Below are positions 54,644 to 64,000 of a stretch of DNA of 64,000 bases, piece after piece. The DNA lies in contig JAHDVP010000003.1 of NCBI GenBank assembly GCA_023384575.1, positions 1 through 64,000 of the forward strand, written 5' to 3'. The position numbers and the translations under genes are program-made. The DNA comes from Acidobacteriota bacterium (GTDB lineage Bacteria; Acidobacteriota; Vicinamibacteria; Vicinamibacterales; JAFNAJ01). Every line of letters begins with the position of its first letter. Positions within the stretch are counted from its first letter, which is position 1. A model generated the notes under the pieces. The model was not told the origin of the DNA and ran no database searches. It worked only from the letters and a program-made list of their open reading frames with translations.

Positions 54644-57169
54644 ATGAGGGCTCCGCATCGTCGCTGGCACGCCACCCTGTTGTTGTCGGCGCAGGCGCCG
54701 CACGAACGAACGAGGCGACGCCGGGCCTCGATCGTCCTCGTGGCCGCGCTACTCGTCGGAGCAGGCGCCGCGACGCGACCGGCGGCCGCGCAGCCCCAGC
54801 CGTCGCTCGGCTCGCTGAAGGTCGTGCTGCTCGGCGACTCCTACGCCGCCGGCAACGGAGCCCGGAACGACGACGGCGGCCGCAACTACTGGATGGAGGG
54901 ATGTTACCGAAGCCCCACCAACTGGGCCGAGCAGTACGTCCGCAGCCTCACTGCCGACCGGTTCGACGTCACGTTCGTCAATCGGGCCTGCAGCGGCGGC
55001 GTCGCCGCTGAAATCCTCAACCCGCGCAACATGGGTCGGGTGACGTCGTTCTCGCGCAGCCGGTGCGAGCCGACGTATCCCGACGAGGAGTACTACACGG
55101 ACGTCGAACGCGACCTGCTGTTCCGCTGGCACTGCACGCGCTGGCTGCGACCTCAGATCGAGGCCGTCGGCGAGGACACCGACCTCGTCCTCCTCAGCAT
55201 CGGGGGCAACGACGCGAGCTTCGCCACGATCGTCCAGCAGTGCTTCGTCGGCGGCTTCCGCGACCCCGGCGACTGTCGCGAGGCCGTGGAGAACGCCGAA
55301 GACCTGCTGCCCGACATCCGCGCGCGCATCGTCGACGTGTTGAACCACCTGCGGGCACGGATGCGACCCGACGCGAAGGTGGTGCTCGTCGGCTACCCCT
55401 ATCTCGAGATCGATCCCGATTACGAACTCGTCTGGGCACCGCTCGGGTTCGAACGCGATCGGTACGCTGCGGGGCGGGAGGTTCGGCGCCTGGGCGACCT
55501 GGGCGACGACATGCACCGAGGAGCCATCGCGGCCGCCAACGGCGCCGCGGGCGACGACTTCGCGCTGTTTGTCGAGGGAGTCAAGGAGCGGTTCAGTGGC
55601 CACGAGCCCAGCGCCAATGGCACCAATCCCGACCGTTGGCTGTACGAGGCGTACGAAACCCGCATCGCCGCGGAGTGGTACCACTACAACCCGCAGGGGC
55701 ATCGAGAGATAGCCCGCGAGCTGGCGACCCCGCTCGCCTCGACGGTCGAGACCCTGGCCCAGGCGTTCATCGGGTTGTCATCGGTCGACCTCGTGTTCGT
55801 CGTCGACACGACGGGGTCGATGTTCTTCGACATCGAGGCCGTGAAGCAGTTCTCGACCTCGCTCGTGAGCCTGATGGCCTCCCGGACGGCGAGTTATCGA
55901 TTCGCGCTGGTGACCTATCGCGATCACCCGAGTCACACCGGTGATCCGACCGACTATCCATCGCGCGTCGAGCTGGGGTTCACCAACGACGCGAGCGCCA
56001 TCGTCGACGCCATTGACGCGCTCGAAGTCGACGGAGGCGGCGATTTCCCCGAGTCGGTTTACTCAGGCCTCATGGCGGGAATCGGCCTGCCCTGGCGCCC
56101 GGGTGTGAAGAAGATCGTGCTGCAGTTGGGCGACGCGCCCCCGCACGATCCCGAGCCGGTGACGGGTCTGCGCGCGGTCGACGTCGTGACGGCCGCCATC
56201 AACGTCGACCCGGCCGAAGTGTACGTCGTCGACGTGTCGGGCTTCGGTGCCATCGGCAACCTCTCACTGGTGGTCGAGGGGACTGGTGGGCGTGTGTTCT
56301 CCGCCCGCACGCCAGGTGAGATCTCGGCGGCCATCGAAGGCGTGATCGAGGTCGTCCTGGCCAAGCCGTACGCCTGGCTGGGCGGACCGTACATCACGAC
56401 GATCGGTACACCGGTGGTGTTCGATGCGTCAGGATCGTACGACGCCGACGGTCACATCGTGCTCTACGAGTGGGATGTCAATGGCGACGGTGTGTACGAC
56501 ACGTCGAGTGCCGAACCCTGGTACCTCCACACGTTCACTGCGGACTTCGACGGCTTCGTGGCCGTCCGCGTCACCGACAACGACGGCCGCACGACCGTGG
56601 GCACGACCCGTGCCCACGCGTCGATCGACGGCGACGAGATTCCCGATGTCGACGACAACTGCCCGACCGAGCACAACCCCGGGCAGGAAGACTACGACCG
56701 CGACGGGATCGGCGATGCGTGCGATACGGATCCGGGTTGGCCCACCACCGAACGAGAAGGCGTGTTCGTCGAGTCGGGGGGCGTGGCGCTGTACCGGGCC
56801 CGCGAGGTCTTCCAGGAGGACGACCCGCTGACCCCACGGGTGCTCGTCGAGCGCCATGTCATCCGCGGCGGGCTCGGTGATGCCGATCCCGATGGTGACG
56901 GCTGGGCGGTGCTGGGTCGGACGGTCGGCAACGGCAAGGGCTGGCTCGAGGGCGGGTACATCGATGGAGAGGGGCGGCCTTGGGTCATCGTGGAACAGCG
57001 GCAGGGCCGGTTCCATCGGTGCTTTGCCACGACTCCGTCGCTGACGGCCGTCGGCGAGGCCAACAACCGGTTGATGTTCCCGATGCTCGATGCGACGGCG
57101 CACCCCGCATGCCGTCTGAATGGAAGAAGCGATGCCAGTCCTCCGGGCGGCCCCGTACCTCTCAGGTAA
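54644..57169 (+). CDS. Secreted SGNH hydrolase - VWA - PKD - TSP3 protein
   Basis: 841 residues from the ATG at 54644 with AAGGAGG 6 bases upstream. Signal segment ends near residue 50. SGNH lipase/esterase domain about 57-375: Ser66 in VLLGDSYAAGNG, GGNDAS at 187-192 and catalytic His353 in YNPQGHREIA. VWA domain about 381-560, with the MIDAS motif VVDTTGSM at 387-394 and GDAPPHDPEPV. PKD domain about 575-660 (GTPVVFDASGSYDADG). One thrombospondin-3-like calcium unit (DGDEIPDVDDNCPTEHNPGQ) near 660-690. A Cys-containing tail ends the protein. Probably an extracellular esterase with a ligand-binding arm. It overlaps the next gene. Confidence 0.93.
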   Translation: MRAPHRRWHATLLLSAQAPHERTRRRRASIVLVAALLVGAGAATRPAAAQPQPSLGSLKVVLLGDSYAAGNGARNDDGGRNYWMEGCYRSPTNWAEQYVRSLTADRFDVTFVNRACSGGVAAEILNPRNMGRVTSFSRSRCEPTYPDEEYYTDVERDLLFRWHCTRWLRPQIEAVGEDTDLVLLSIGGNDASFATIVQQCFVGGFRDPGDCREAVENAEDLLPDIRARIVDVLNHLRARMRPDAKVVLVGYPYLEIDPDYELVWAPLGFERDRYAAGREVRRLGDLGDDMHRGAIAAANGAAGDDFALFVEGVKERFSGHEPSANGTNPDRWLYEAYETRIAAEWYHYNPQGHREIARELATPLASTVETLAQAFIGLSSVDLVFVVDTTGSMFFDIEAVKQFSTSLVSLMASRTASYRFALVTYRDHPSHTGDPTDYPSRVELGFTNDASAIVDAIDALEVDGGGDFPESVYSGLMAGIGLPWRPGVKKIVLQLGDAPPHDPEPVTGLRAVDVVTAAINVDPAEVYVVDVSGFGAIGNLSLVVEGTGGRVFSARTPGEISAAIEGVIEVVLAKPYAWLGGPYITTIGTPVVFDASGSYDADGHIVLYEWDVNGDGVYDTSSAEPWYLHTFTADFDGFVAVRVTDNDGRTTVGTTRAHASIDGDEIPDVDDNCPTEHNPGQEDYDRDGIGDACDTDPGWPTTEREGVFVESGGVALYRAREVFQEDDPLTPRVLVERHVIRGGLGDADPDGDGWAVLGRTVGNGKGWLEGGYIDGEGRPWVIVEQRQGRFHRCFATTPSLTAVGEANNRLMFPMLDATAHPACRLNGRSDASPPGGPVPLR

Positions 57170-57572
57170 GGCCAGCCGTGGCTGGCTCCCACTCGCCATC
57201 GGGGTGGCGCTGCTCGCCGGCTGCGCCACGACCGATAGCGGTCCGCTGCGCCTGCTGAGCACCGACCCTCTGGCGCACCTCGCGCTCGAGGGCGGTGATC
57301 TGCTTCGGCGCAGCGAGCAGGACGCAGGGCGTGCACTCGGTAAGCCACGCCGCGCGCAGATCCTGCAGACGTTCGTTCCCAAGCCCGGGGTCTCCCTGTC
57401 CGAGCTCCAGTCCGAAGCCGAGGCCCGGGCCACGGCGGCCGGCTGGGTCCTGCAGCCGTCGGACGAGGGTGTTCGTGCGCACCGGCAACACGACGGACTG
57501 ACGGTGACCCTCGCCATCTACCCGCAGCACGCCGGCGAACCGCGGCTGGTCGTCGCGCTCATGCAGGAGTGA
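57132..57572 (+). CDS. Putative lipoprotein of unknown function
   Basis: 146 residues from the ATG at 57132 (GGAAG site upstream); an earlier ATG at 57120 is possible. The lipobox VALLAGC gives a lipid-anchored protein. The domain SLSELQSEAEARATAAGWVL and LTVTLAIYPQHAGEPRLVVA shows no known motif. It overlaps the SGNH gene by 38 bp and ends 15 bp before the DUF3365-like gene, so the three form one unit. Confidence 0.75.
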   Translation: MPVLRAAPYLSGKASRGWLPLAIGVALLAGCATTDSGPLRLLSTDPLAHLALEGGDLLRRSEQDAGRALGKPRRAQILQTFVPKPGVSLSELQSEAEARATAAGWVLQPSDEGVRAHRQHDGLTVTLAIYPQHAGEPRLVVALMQE

Positions 57573-57586
57573 GGGAAAGGCCCCCG

Positions 57587-58177
57587 ATGCGAACCGCCTT
57601 CATCGCGCTCTCGACCTCGTTGCTGGCCGCGGTGACACTGACGGCCCAGCCCTCTCAACGGCCTCGCGGCCAGGCCCCTGACGAGGTGCCCGACCTGCGA
57701 CCTGCGATTTCGCGCGCCGAAGAGGTCATGAACGCCCTGCAGGCGGCGCTGCTCGCGCGGCTCGCCGACGAGATGACGCGCGCGGGCCCGGCGGGCGCCG
57801 TCTCGGTGTGCCGCGACGAGGCGGCCGCCATCGCCACCCGGGTGGCGCGCGAGCAGTCGGTCGTCCTCGGGCGCACCAGCCACAAGCTGCGCAACCCGGC
57901 GAACACTCCCCCGGCATGGGCCGAAGCGCTCGTCAGCAGCAGCGCCGGTTCGAAGGCGGCCGGGCACGGCATCCGCGTCTTCGACCTCGGCGACCGCGTC
58001 GGCGTCGTCCGGCCTATCGGCCTCGCCGAGATGTGCGCATCGTGTCACGGCGCGCCCGGCCAGATTCCGGCGCCGGTGCGCGACATCGTGACCGCCGCCT
58101 ACCCGCAGGACGCCGCCGTGGGCTTCGCCCCGGGCGATCTGCGCGGCTGGATGTGGGCCGAGGTGCCGAAGCCGTAG
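57587..58177 (+). CDS. DUF3365-like secreted protein with one heme motif
   Basis: 196 residues from the ATG at 57587 (GGGAAAGG upstream). Signal peptide ending near LTAQPS. The text GAVSVCRDEAAAIATR, SHKLRNPANTPPAWAEA and VVRPIGLAEMCASCHG fits the DUF3365 (Tll0287-like) family. CASCH is a c-type heme-binding site, so a periplasmic heme protein is likely. Sensing of redox or small ligands is known for relatives, but the role here is not. It converges on the TPR protein gene. Confidence 0.82.
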   Translation: MRTAFIALSTSLLAAVTLTAQPSQRPRGQAPDEVPDLRPAISRAEEVMNALQAALLARLADEMTRAGPAGAVSVCRDEAAAIATRVAREQSVVLGRTSHKLRNPANTPPAWAEALVSSSAGSKAAGHGIRVFDLGDRVGVVRPIGLAEMCASCHGAPGQIPAPVRDIVTAAYPQDAAVGFAPGDLRGWMWAEVPKP

Positions 58178-58220
58178 GCGCCCACGGAAACACTGCCGCC
58201 CGCTCGCGCAAGGCGCGCGT

Positions 58221-60020
58221 CTATCGTGCGGCCTGCGGCTCCCATCGCAGCCGGTCCGACGTCGCGTGCACGGCGTCGTAGAACGGCAGGAAGAGAAACC
58301 CGCAGCCGAGCCTCGTGCAGGCCGCGTTGACCGGGGCCAGAAAGGGTCCGCCGGGGATCGCGGAGAGTCGATACGGGACACGACGGCCGACGAGCCGGTC
58401 TGCGGCAGCCCGCACCGACTCGTCGCCGCCCGCGAACCTGGCTTTCGTGATCGTGCCTTCGGCATCGAAGGCCACGGCGAAGTACGCCATCGACGAGGCG
58501 GCGGGGCCGTCCTCCACCACGACGGCGCGCGCTGCGGCCACGGCGTCCCAGCGGTCGCGAGCCAGTCGCTCGGCCTCGTCTGCCGACGCGAGCCGCGCGA
58601 TTCGCGCGTCGATGCTCGGCCACGACAAACGGTTCATCGCGAGGGCATCGCCGTAGGTTGCAAGGGCCCGGGTCGTGTCGCCCCTGGCCTCGTAGAACGT
58701 CCCGAGCTCTTCCCCGATGTTGGGATCGGCGGAGTACGCCCACGCCGCGGTCAGCCACGCCTCCGCTTCCTCGTCCCGCCCCTGGCTCGCGAGGACCCGC
58801 CCCATCGACGCCCATGCCCACGCCAGGTCGTGCAGCAGGACGACCTGTTCGCGCGACAGCGTGTCGACAGTGACCGCGGCGGCCGCCGACCGCGCGCGTG
58901 CGAGCGCCCGTCCAGCCCAGTCGGCGGCGAGGTCCAGTTCGACGCGACACCGGGCCAGCACGCGCGCGGCAAACCCGAGGGTGCGGACGCCCCCGTCGAT
59001 CTGGACCCCGCGCCGGAGGGCGGCCACGCCCTCGGCGTCGCGTTCGAGCGAGAGCAGCGAGTCGCCCAGGCCCATGAGGAGCGGAGCCTCCGCCTTCCCG
59101 ACCGCGATCGCCCGCTCGAACGCTTCCACCGCGCGGCCGTACTCCTGCTGCTGCCACAGAAGGCGCCCCATGAGCGCCGGCACCGAGCCGTCGATCGGGT
59201 TCACTTCGACGGCGAACACGTGGGCCTCGTCGGCCCGAACGGCGTCGACGAAAGCGAGGTAGTCGGCCGCTCGGGCGCCGGCCAGACGACGTGTACGCCA
59301 CTCGAGCACGCGTCGTGTCGTGAGGCGCCGGCCGTCGACCGTGTAAGACGAGGAGTAGGCCCCGAAGTCTCGTTCGATGCGGGTGCCCGCCGGAGGCTCC
59401 ACCGTGTAGCCCGGTGGCAGCGTGATCTCCGCCTCGATGACCGTCGCGAGGGGCGCGGAGATCTCAATCGACGGCACGTCGGGCCGGGCCTCGCCGCCAG
59501 TTGCCGGCAGGTCGAGCCGAGGCAACGCCGTCGCGAGCGTTGACCTGGGTTCGGCCCATGCCAGGAAACCAGACTGGAGGACCCGCGCGTCGAGCACGAT
59601 CGGGTCGCCGGGGCGGTCGACGTCGCCAAAGGCCGCTTCGATCACCTCGCCGCCTTCCGCCAGGGCGGCCGCGACGGTCCGCGCCACCTCCGCCCGCCGT
59701 GCCGCGGGCTCGAAGCGGATCGTGTCACGGAGCGCGACCGCCGCATCGCCCCGCAGGCGCTGGCTCACGCGGGCGATCAGGGTGCCGGTCTCGCTCACCA
59801 CGCCCTCAACCGTCACCACTCGCTCGGCCGCGGGCGACGCGGTCTGGGAGGTCGCCCGCAGCAACGACGAGACTGCGGCCGGCACGGCCGGGCGCCACGG
59901 CTCCTGGGCACCACCCGGGTACGGTGGCACCGCGACGACCAGAAGCACGGCGGCCCGACCGATCGTGGCCCAGGCCCTCCGCGCGCGAGCTGCTGACCGG
60001 AGGGGCCGTCGGGACGTCAA
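58221..60020 (-). CDS. Secreted TPR protein with beta-sandwich N-terminal region
   Basis: 599 residues. Signal-like N-terminus (AVLLVVAVPPYPGGAQEPW). Residues 70-255 are beta-rich (VTVEGVVSETGTLIARVSQR ... RIERDFGAYSSSYTVDGRRL) and resemble the second half of the DUF3857/transglutaminase-type proteins, but no transglutaminase triad is visible. TPR units follow (GRAVEAFERAIAVGKAEAPL). The C-terminus resembles the end of a TonB-like or energy-transducing domain (VAFDAEGTITKARFAGGDES). TTG start at 60020 overlaps the upstream stop (TTGA). Confidence 0.72.
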   Translation of the reverse strand: MTSRRPLRSAARARRAWATIGRAAVLLVVAVPPYPGGAQEPWRPAVPAAVSSLLRATSQTASPAAERVVTVEGVVSETGTLIARVSQRLRGDAAVALRDTIRFEPAARRAEVARTVAAALAEGGEVIEAAFGDVDRPGDPIVLDARVLQSGFLAWAEPRSTLATALPRLDLPATGGEARPDVPSIEISAPLATVIEAEITLPPGYTVEPPAGTRIERDFGAYSSSYTVDGRRLTTRRVLEWRTRRLAGARAADYLAFVDAVRADEAHVFAVEVNPIDGSVPALMGRLLWQQQEYGRAVEAFERAIAVGKAEAPLLMGLGDSLLSLERDAEGVAALRRGVQIDGGVRTLGFAARVLARCRVELDLAADWAGRALARARSAAAAVTVDTLSREQVVLLHDLAWAWASMGRVLASQGRDEEAEAWLTAAWAYSADPNIGEELGTFYEARGDTTRALATYGDALAMNRLSWPSIDARIARLASADEAERLARDRWDAVAAARAVVVEDGPAASSMAYFAVAFDAEGTITKARFAGGDESVRAAADRLVGRRVPYRLSAIPGGPFLAPVNAACTRLGCGFLFLPFYDAVHATSDRLRWEPQAAR

Positions 60021-60322
60021 GGCAACAGGGTCCAGGAGTACCTCACGATGCGTCCTGGCGGCGGATCGGACGACCGGCGTCCGGAGAGCTGAAACGACTG
60101 GCCGAAGCCCACCTCTCGGGGCCCGTCGATGACGGCGGTCGGCCTCGTCGCATCGCGCACGATCACCTCGTGCACGGCGGGTTCCGATTCGTTGCCGCTG
60201 TCGTCGACGACGACGAGCTGAAAGCGATGACGGCCGACGCGAAGCGGCGAGGCCTGCGTGACGGTGACCTCGATGTCGGGCACGTCAGCGACCACGGGCT
60301 GTCCGGGACGGAATTCCGGCAT
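60017..60322 (-). CDS. Small PKD/Ig-like protein coupled to the TPR gene
   Basis: 101 residues from the ATG at 60322. Two beta-strand modules, RVGRHRFQLVVVDDSGNESE and PTAVIDGPREVGFGQSFQLS, follow the PKD pattern, ending YSWTLLP. It lacks a signal peptide, which is odd for a PKD-like protein. Its stop overlaps the TTG of the TPR gene. It may be a small chaperone-like or scaffold protein; no name can be given. Confidence 0.7.
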   Translation of the reverse strand: MPEFRPGQPVVADVPDIEVTVTQASPLRVGRHRFQLVVVDDSGNESEPAVHEVIVRDATRPTAVIDGPREVGFGQSFQLSGRRSSDPPPGRIVRYSWTLLP

Positions 60323-60532
60323 GAGTGAGTCTCTCCTTCGACTGGGTGGTCGAGCACACCCATTCTACCGGCTGACGGACGCCGACTCGGGGCGGAAGCT
60401 CGATCGGGCCCTTCTGCCGACCGCCTTCGCCGCGTCATGCAGGCGCTCGGCCGGGAGGCGTGGGTCGCGACCTTCCGGGCCGCTGTCGAAGCGGTCTCCG
60501 GGGGCACGGTCGACCTGGGCAGACGCTCGGCG

Positions 60533-61183
60533 TCAGAGAACGCCGTGCTTCCTGAAGGCGTCGGTCGCGCTCATGCCGGCCTCGATGTCGCGCCGCACGA
60601 GGTTCTCCGCGCTCGCCTTCTCGAGCGCGCGCTCCACGACCTCGCGCTCACGGCCGCGCGGCACGACGACGACCCCGTCGAGGTCGCCAAAGACGATGTC
60701 ACCGGGTTCGACGCGGACGGCGCCGAGTTCGATCGGCACGCGGTAGTCGACAATCGACGTCCGGACCCTCGAGTCCTGGGCGAAGCGTCCCGTGCTGAAC
60801 ACGGGCCACTGCTGCTCGAGCACGCGCGGCGTATCGCGGTGCGGTCCATGCACCACGGCGCCGGCCCCACCACGCATCCGTGCCGTGGCCGTCAGAATCT
60901 CACCCCAGAGGGCGGAGTTCCGGCTTCCGCCGCACACCCACACCTCGCCCGGCGCGATCTGGTCGAGCGCTTCGGTGAGGCGGCCAAACGGCGTAGTCTG
61001 CTCGCCGTACACATCGCAGGCCAGCACCGGCATGGCGCGGCCGGCCACCTTCATCTCGGGCGTCAGTGGCTGGATCTCTCGTGGCAGGAACTGGTGATGG
61101 CAGCCGAGGGCATCGAGCACGTCGCCGACGACGGCGGTGTACAGGCGCGATGTCATCAACGCGAAGAGCACATCGTCGGTCAC
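60533..61183 (-). CDS. RraA / HMG-aldolase family protein
   Basis: 216 residues, GTG start at 61183 overlapping the kinase stop (GTGA). Family text: [40 protein letters not shown] and [20 protein letters not shown]. The family includes 4-hydroxy-4-methyl-2-oxoglutarate aldolases and the RNase E inhibitor RraA; the length and [10 protein letters not shown] favour the aldolase-like branch. An RNase E/G homologue is at 37640, but a link is speculative. Coupled to the kinase fusion. Confidence 0.88.
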   Translation of the reverse strand: MTDDVLFALMTSRLYTAVVGDVLDALGCHHQFLPREIQPLTPEMKVAGRAMPVLACDVYGEQTTPFGRLTEALDQIAPGEVWVCGGSRNSALWGEILTATARMRGGAGAVVHGPHRDTPRVLEQQWPVFSTGRFAQDSRVRTSIVDYRVPIELGAVRVEPGDIVFGDLDGVVVVPRGREREVVERALEKASAENLVRRDIEAGMSATDAFRKHGVL

Positions 61184-64000
61184 GGCCGTTCCCCGGGCGT
61201 CGGCGGCCCTTGATACGTGTCGAGCCAATCGAGCACCGCCCGGAACATCCCGCGCGTGTCGCTTGGGGCGTGGCCCCCGTCGAGCACCACGAGACGCTTG
61301 TGCTGCGGCGATGTGCCGAGTAGGTCGAGCACGCGCTGCTGCGCGGCGGGGGGTGCCGAGAAGTCGTGGCGGCCATGGACGAGCAACACGGGCACCGTCA
61401 CGCGAGGCATGAAGTTGGCCGGCTGGATCTCGGGGGGAATATCGCCGTGGCGAAGCCCTCCCGCAATCAGAACGGCCGAGGCGATTCGCGGTTCGAGCGA
61501 GATGGGGATCGGCCCGAAGAACGCACCCATGCTGATGCTGTAGTACGTGAGCCCGTCGAGCGTGAGGTCCGAACGGGTCTCGAGATAATCCACGGAGCGG
61601 AAGAGATCCTTGGCCCACTGCACCTGGCGATCGCGGATGGCGCTCCAGCCAGGCGGATCCGGCCTCCGTCGCTCGAACGTGCCCTGATAGATGGGGTACA
61701 GCACCGCCCGGCCGCTCCGAACGATGTAATCGAAGCTCCCGTAGTCGAGGTGCCGGCTGGAGTCGACCCTGAGAGAGTAGGAGCTCGGAAAGAGCAGGAC
61801 GGTGTGGTACGGCGGCGCGGCGTGCTTCGGCAGGAACAGGTACGCCGGAACCCGCTCGCCCCCGTACGCGGCGTTGAAGCTCACCGTCTCCATGCGCCAG
61901 TGTTCCGACCGATCGTCGACGGCCTCGACGCGGGCGTCGAGCGGGGCCTTGTCGTACTCGTAGAAGCGCTGCAGCAGGTCCACCTGCGCCGACGGCAGCG
62001 GCACGATGCTCGCCGGGTCGTGATTCACCACGGTGATGGGACCCGCGGCGTCGGCATCCGGTCCGAGGTTCCTGACGAGCCGCACGCCAAACGACGGCTC
62101 ACGGTCCCACGGCGACCGTGCGTCGGACTCGTTGAACCGATACGCCGGCTCGTGCCACCCGCCCCCGAGGATGTACCTCAGGCCGCTGTCGCCGACCTCG
62201 TTGGCGCACCACTCTTTGACGTTGCCCGCCATGTCGAGCGCGCCCCACGGGCCCACGGCGTGACGCTCGCCGACCGGTCGTGCGCCCCGGCCGTCGAAGT
62301 TGCTGAGCCGCAGGATGTCGCCGAAGAGCTCGTCGACGCCCGCCGCCTTGTACCAGTGATACACCGTCGGCAGGCGCTTGCCGGCGAATGCGGCGAACGC
62401 GGCGGCTTCGAACCAGCTGAGGCCGCCGACGGGGTACGAGCCGTGGCCCTCCGGGAAGGTCCCGAGTTCCCAGGTCGCTGGTCCCGGCCTGCCCGTCGTG
62501 TCAAGGAAGCGCGCCATCGCCTCCTCGAACGGGACGTCTCGCCCGCCATCACGGAACGGGACCTTCCAGTAGTCGGGGTTGCGGTAACCGCCGGCATCCA
62601 CGAAGCGCTGAAACTCGGCGTTGGTCACTTCGCGCCGATCGATCCAGAAGTCTGGCAAGTGCGCAGGCGGCATGGCCAGGTAGCGATAGGCTCCCCCAGC
62701 CACGAACACCATCCCTGGCTCCGCCGACGCTTCGGAGACGAGCGCGATAGGCGAACGACCACCGAAGTTGTGACCGACTTCGAGTGTGACGTACCCGGGG
62801 TGACTGAGGCGCAGACGGTAGTACCCGAGCGGCAGCCGTTCCGTCACGGGCGAGGGCCCGAACGGCTCCCACGGGCCCTCGAGGTCGACGTAGTTCCTGA
62901 TCTCCACTGAGGCACCGCCCGGTTCGGTCTCGACGGTCACGGGGAACCAGGTCTGCCGCAGCCGCTCCACGTCCTCCGAGGCGTACCGCGCCGCCTCGCG
63001 GGCGAGGCGCAGCGCATCGAGCGACCGGTCGGTGACCTGCAAGCGTTCGATCTCCGGGATGGCGTCCTGTCGTGCCCACGCGGCCCGCCGCGACTGCACG
63101 AACTGCCAGGCGCCGAGCGCGGCGGCCGCGAGAAGCAGCAGCGTCAACGGCGCGAGGACGAGCGGCCGTCGCCAATTTGTGTCCGCCGGACGTGCCGATG
63201 CGGCGAGCACCCTCGTCAGGGCCGCCCTCAGAGCGCCGGCGTCCTGATAGCGCGAGGCCGGGTGCTTCGCGAGACAGCGCTCGACGATGGCCTCGAGCTC
63301 GGCGGGCACGTCGGCCCTCGCTTCGCGGATCGGGGGCGGTTGGTCGCGGAGGATGGCGGTGAGTAACCCCACATCGGAGTCGCCGGCAAACGCCCGCCGG
63401 CCAGCGAACATCTCGTAGAGCACGGCGCCGAACGAGAAGAGGTCGGACCGCGCATCGACCGGTCGCCCTTCCGCCTGCTCGGGCGACATGTAGGCCGCGG
63501 TGCCCAGGATCATGCCGGGCTGGGTCCCGAGCGCGGTCATCGTCGTGTCGGCCCCGCCCCGCTCGACGAGCTTGGCCAACCCGAAGTCGAGGACCTTGAC
63601 GCGACCGTCGGAGGTGACCATGAGGTTGGCCGGCTTGACGTCGCGGTGGACCATGCCGGCCGCGTGCGCCGCCTCGAGCGCCGAAGCCACCTGCACGGCG
63701 TAATCGAGCGCTCTCGACACGGGGAGCGGGCCCTTCGCGAGCTCGACATCGAGGGAGACCCCCTCGACGAGCTCCATCGCGACGAACGTCTCCCCCGCCT
63801 CCTCGCCAACGTCGTAGATCGTGACGATATGGGGATGGTTGAGGATCGAGGCCGACCGGGCCTCCTGGATGAAGCGGCGGTGCCGATCGGGGTCGCCAGT
63901 GGCTTCCGTAGACAGCGTCTTGATGGCGACCGCACGACCGAGTCGGGTGTCGGTGGCGCGGTAGACCACGCCCATGCCGCCGCGGCCGAGCTCTCCGTCG
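61180..64000 (-). CDS. Ser/Thr kinase - FGE-sulfatase - alpha/beta-hydrolase fusion, N-terminus outside window
   Basis: About 940 residues are visible; the start lies beyond 64000. From the Met at 63975: Lys19 in [16 protein letters not shown] at 110-119 and DFGLAK at 130-135, all active-kinase residues. The glycine loop GELGRGGMG runs to the window edge. One membrane segment ([20 protein letters not shown]) and a PEGA-like beta region follow. Next comes an FGE/SUMF1-type domain ([47 protein letters not shown]) and a C-terminal alpha/beta-hydrolase with [11 protein letters not shown] as nucleophile elbow, HGRHDFSAP and GGHAPSD. So a sensor kinase is joined to two outer enzyme domains. The elbow has Ser in place of the first Gly. 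Confidence 0.93.
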   Translation of the reverse strand, partial: DGELGRGGMGVVYRATDTRLGRAVAIKTLSTEATGDPDRHRRFIQEARSASILNHPHIVTIYDVGEEAGETFVAMELVEGVSLDVELAKGPLPVSRALDYAVQVASALEAAHAAGMVHRDVKPANLMVTSDGRVKVLDFGLAKLVERGGADTTMTALGTQPGMILGTAAYMSPEQAEGRPVDARSDLFSFGAVLYEMFAGRRAFAGDSDVGLLTAILRDQPPPIREARADVPAELEAIVERCLAKHPASRYQDAGALRAALTRVLAASARPADTNWRRPLVLAPLTLLLLAAAALGAWQFVQSRRAAWARQDAIPEIERLQVTDRSLDALRLAREAARYASEDVERLRQTWFPVTVETEPGGASVEIRNYVDLEGPWEPFGPSPVTERLPLGYYRLRLSHPGYVTLEVGHNFGGRSPIALVSEASAEPGMVFVAGGAYRYLAMPPAHLPDFWIDRREVTNAEFQRFVDAGGYRNPDYWKVPFRDGGRDVPFEEAMARFLDTTGRPGPATWELGTFPEGHGSYPVGGLSWFEAAAFAAFAGKRLPTVYHWYKAAGVDELFGDILRLSNFDGRGARPVGERHAVGPWGALDMAGNVKEWCANEVGDSGLRYILGGGWHEPAYRFNESDARSPWDREPSFGVRLVRNLGPDADAAGPITVVNHDPASIVPLPSAQVDLLQRFYEYDKAPLDARVEAVDDRSEHWRMETVSFNAAYGGERVPAYLFLPKHAAPPYHTVLLFPSSYSLRVDSSRHLDYGSFDYIVRSGRAVLYPIYQGTFERRRPDPPGWSAIRDRQVQWAKDLFRSVDYLETRSDLTLDGLTYYSISMGAFFGPIPISLEPRIASAVLIAGGLRHGDIPPEIQPANFMPRVTVPVLLVHGRHDFSAPPAAQQRVLDLLGTSPQHKRLVVLDGGHAPSDTRGMFRAVLDWLDTYQGPPTPGERP

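Noticed and set aside
57120-57169. Overlap of the SGNH gene and the lipoprotein gene as a frameshift
   Set aside because: Both frames keep their own start, signal or stop; the lipobox and ribosome site support a separate gene.

Overview
The window is 64 kb of very GC-rich bacterial chromosome (about 70% G+C by eye) with short intergenic gaps, many 4-base stop/start overlaps (ATGA, GTGA, TTGA) and frequent GTG or TTG starts. Gene content and domain architectures are those of Acidobacteriota, probably class Vicinamibacteria (inference, no marker tree possible): serine/threonine kinase and sulfatase-modifying-factor fusions, DUF4097 and zf-HC2 envelope-stress modules, a SurA/PpiD chaperone, pairs of ABC-2 exporters, and C39-RHS and RCC1 giants. 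I see no rRNA, CRISPR array, phage module or transposase gene. There is one tRNA, Leu(CAG).

Layout. (1) 1-9.7 kb is an accessory block. It holds a secreted RHS/YD-repeat protein broken by a 44-bp palindromic insertion, a 1725-residue protein of RCC1 propellers and chitobiase-type beta-sandwich repeats, a 5'-truncated metallophosphoesterase and an FkbM methyltransferase. (2) 9.7-14.5 kb holds folE, a TPR gene, a 3-hydroxybutyryl-CoA dehydrogenase, a PilZ protein, a gamma-glutamylcyclotransferase-like protein and a membrane-anchored protein, ending in a REPIN-like inverted repeat. (3) 14.7-18.2 kb encodes two ABC ATPases and two ABC-2 permeases. (4) 18.4-27.5 kb (minus strand) holds an HD protein, gltS, and a run reading thymidine phosphorylase, NupC transporter, purine nucleoside phosphorylase, cytidine deaminase, mtnA, tsaD, yjbQ and a Nudix gene. 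This is a nucleoside-salvage unit fused to methionine-salvage and tRNA-modification genes. (5) 27.6-37.5 kb (plus) encodes secreted hydrolases (amidohydrolase, PafA-like phosphatase, subtilase plus a beta-barrel), an alkyltransferase, and an ECF sigma/anti-sigma/DUF4097 module.

(6) 37.6-46.4 kb (minus) is the rod-shape cluster, transcribed as diguanylate cyclase, mreB, mreC, mreD, mrdA, rodA, rng. The cyclase stop codon overlaps the mreB start. (7) 46.8-51.6 kb encodes a PpiD-like chaperone, a RodZ-C-terminal-like membrane protein and SppA. (8) 51.8-54.1 kb holds tRNA-Leu and a Trk/Ktr potassium uptake pair. (9) 54.1-64 kb is a second accessory stretch. It holds a zinc-ribbon protein, an SGNH-VWA-PKD-TSP3 secreted protein, a lipoprotein, a DUF3365-like CxxCH protein, a TPR protein coupled to a small PKD-like protein, a RraA-family protein, and a kinase-FGE-alpha/beta-hydrolase fusion that runs off the right edge.

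The most unusual items are the RCC1/RHS block with its insertion scar and truncated neighbour, the two kinds of short palindromic repeat, the cyclase-mreB coupling, the subtilase-barrel coupling, and the two multidomain proteins at the right end.
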